Positions 6,573 to 7,475 of a stretch of 7,475 nucleotides of DNA are shown piece by piece. The DNA lies in contig JAICKZ010000162.1 in assembly GCA_025927665.1 (NCBI GenBank), positions 1 through 7,475 of the forward strand, read 5' to 3'. Source of the DNA: Steroidobacteraceae bacterium. Its GTDB lineage: Bacteria; Pseudomonadota; Gammaproteobacteria; Steroidobacterales; Steroidobacteraceae. The notes beneath the pieces were generated by a model, which was given only the letters and a program-made list of their open reading frames with translations, was not told the DNA's origin and did no database searches. Both the position numbers and the translations under genes were made by a program. Within the stretch, counting starts at the first letter, position 1, and each line of letters starts with the position of its first letter.

Positions 6573-7372
6573 TAGAGCACCTTACGAAAAACTCGATAAT
6601 ACATTGAAAGAAAAAAGTGAGTGAACGTAAAAATGTACACTAGAAATCCAAGTGACTTTCCTGAACGCAATTGATATTTTTTAAGCATATTTAGGTGCCG
6701 CGGCACCATCTTCCATTTGTTACCTGATATTTGATTTTCCTGAAGCCTATAGAGAATAAACGGGTGCATTAACTTTATGCTATACGGAATATATTCATGA
6801 ATTCTGGTAAAACAGTCTGTGTCCTCGCGAGCCTTAAATTGTAGATCCTCTTTGAACGGGCAATTTATCATCAAATCACGCTTAACAATGATGCTTGATG
6901 TGGGGGTGCGATATTTAACTAGCTGCTTCAGAAATGTAATTTTCTGAACATGGATTTTGCCCGGCTCTAAAAATTCAAATGATTGATTTAGCGCAAGATC
7001 CCTCATCATAGTACTGCAAGCTAGCGCGTCATATTGGTTAAGCGCGTTGAGTTGATATTCAAGTTTCTTTGGATGCCAAAGATCATCTGCGTCAAGAAAT
7101 GCAATCCAGTCACCCGTCGCGAGTCTAACACCCTCATTACGTGGCGCTGCTGGCGCCCCATGATTTCTTTGCAACTCAATCAGCTTGATACGATCGTCTT
7201 CATGCGCCAGTGCTCTTACAATAGAAACACTGCTATCAGTGGACTTATCATCAACTACTATAACCTGGATATATTTGTGTGTTTGAGCCAATACGGATCT
7301 AATAGTGGACTCAATATATTTGGCTCCATTGAAGCAAGGAACAATGACCGACACTAAATCCGTGGAAAACAT
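6572..7372 (-). CDS. Family 2 glycosyltransferase (GT-A fold)
   Basis: The 266-residue protein starts with the typical GT2 pattern: VSVIVPCFNGAKYIESTIRS (7-26), the first nucleotide-binding Asp pair in VVDDKSTD (39-46), then RNEGVRLATGDWIAFLDADD (78-97), where DADD (94-97) is the metal-binding DxD-type motif. AREDTD (181-186) probably holds the catalytic acidic residue. The last part is basic and hydrophobic (about 241-259, FLVYIFTFTHFFL), consistent with membrane association. It should transfer a sugar from a nucleotide donor to the lipid-linked repeat unit at the cytoplasmic face of the inner membrane; donor and linkage cannot be predicted. The ATG follows a modest AGGGTG-like site. The gene is visibly AT-richer than the dehydratase gene, as is common in O-antigen clusters. 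It is the first gene seen of the coupled block ending at 4068. Confidence 0.92.
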   Translation of the reverse strand: MFSTDLVSVIVPCFNGAKYIESTIRSVLAQTHKYIQVIVVDDKSTDSSVSIVRALAHEDDRIKLIELQRNHGAPAAPRNEGVRLATGDWIAFLDADDLWHPKKLEYQLNALNQYDALACSTMMRDLALNQSFEFLEPGKIHVQKITFLKQLVKYRTPTSSIIVKRDLMINCPFKEDLQFKAREDTDCFTRIHEYIPYSIKLMHPFILYRLQENQISGNKWKMVPRHLNMLKKYQLRSGKSLGFLVYIFTFTHFFLSMYYRVFRKVL

Positions 7373-7475
7373 TCAAACACCCTAGTTAGCAGCAAACTTT
7401 AACCTATAGCAACGCTCGAATGACCTAGGCTTTTCACTGACACCCTTGCGTCACTCAGATTTTATCCCCTTGTTA
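7373..7475. other. Region upstream of the glycosyltransferase, no supported gene
   Basis: All three minus-strand frames contain stops here, so no upstream gene reads through to the glycosyltransferase start. One frame is open from the edge to a TGA at 7451-7453 and could be the tail of a preceding gene, but seven codons cannot be identified. No JUMPstart/ops-like motif or well-spaced promoter is visible. Confidence 0.5.

Noticed and set aside
7373..7475. JUMPstart/ops element or promoter at the head of the glycosyltransferase
   Set aside because: No GGCGGTAG-like core and no well-spaced -35/-10 pair could be found on the minus strand.
7451..7475. Possible tail of an upstream gene ending in TGA at 7451-7453
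   Set aside because: Only seven codons are visible and they carry no identifying sequence.

Overview
The window reads as the downstream end of a surface-polysaccharide (O-antigen or capsule) gene cluster followed by a chromosomal housekeeping gene. All six genes lie on the minus strand, so transcription runs right to left. The moderate base composition, KefB-type antiporter and Wzx/Wzy-style priming genes suggest a Gram-negative proteobacterium, most likely a gammaproteobacterium. This is inferred from gene content alone, and no genus can be named.

In transcription order: (1) 7373-7475, a short stretch with no gene I can support. (2) 6572-7372, a family 2 glycosyltransferase. (3) 5823-6572, a class I SAM-dependent methyltransferase. 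(4) 4661-5821, a DegT/DnrJ/EryC1/StrS (ArnB-like) sugar aminotransferase. (5) 4068-4664, a small PglC-type phosphoglycosyl transferase. These four genes are coupled very tightly (a 1-base overlap, a 1-base gap, then a 4-base overlap) and must form one operon. (6) After a 150-base gap, 1932-3917 encodes a large WbpM/CapD-type UDP-HexNAc 4,6-dehydratase with a GTG start. (7) After a further 217-base gap, 1-1714 encodes a KefB-like potassium/proton antiporter whose C-terminal end lies outside the window.

The dehydratase, aminotransferase and phosphoglycosyl transferase make a coherent priming route. UDP-GlcNAc is dehydrated to the 4-keto-6-deoxy sugar, aminated at C4, and the resulting sugar-1-phosphate is placed on undecaprenyl phosphate at the inner membrane. 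The order aminotransferase, transferase, dehydratase matches what I recall of wbgX-wbgY-wbgZ in the Shigella sonnei/Plesiomonas O17 locus. No PglD-type acetyltransferase is present, so a first sugar with a free 4-amino group (FucNAc4N/AATGal type) is a reasonable prediction. The glycosyltransferase and methyltransferase would extend or decorate the repeat unit. Upstream genes, probably including flippase and polymerase, would lie beyond 7475.

I found no RNA genes, CRISPR arrays, insertion sequences or convincing promoters or terminators. No gene family here is novel. The most interesting points are the predicted amino-sugar primer, the unassigned methyltransferase and the unusual start arrangements.
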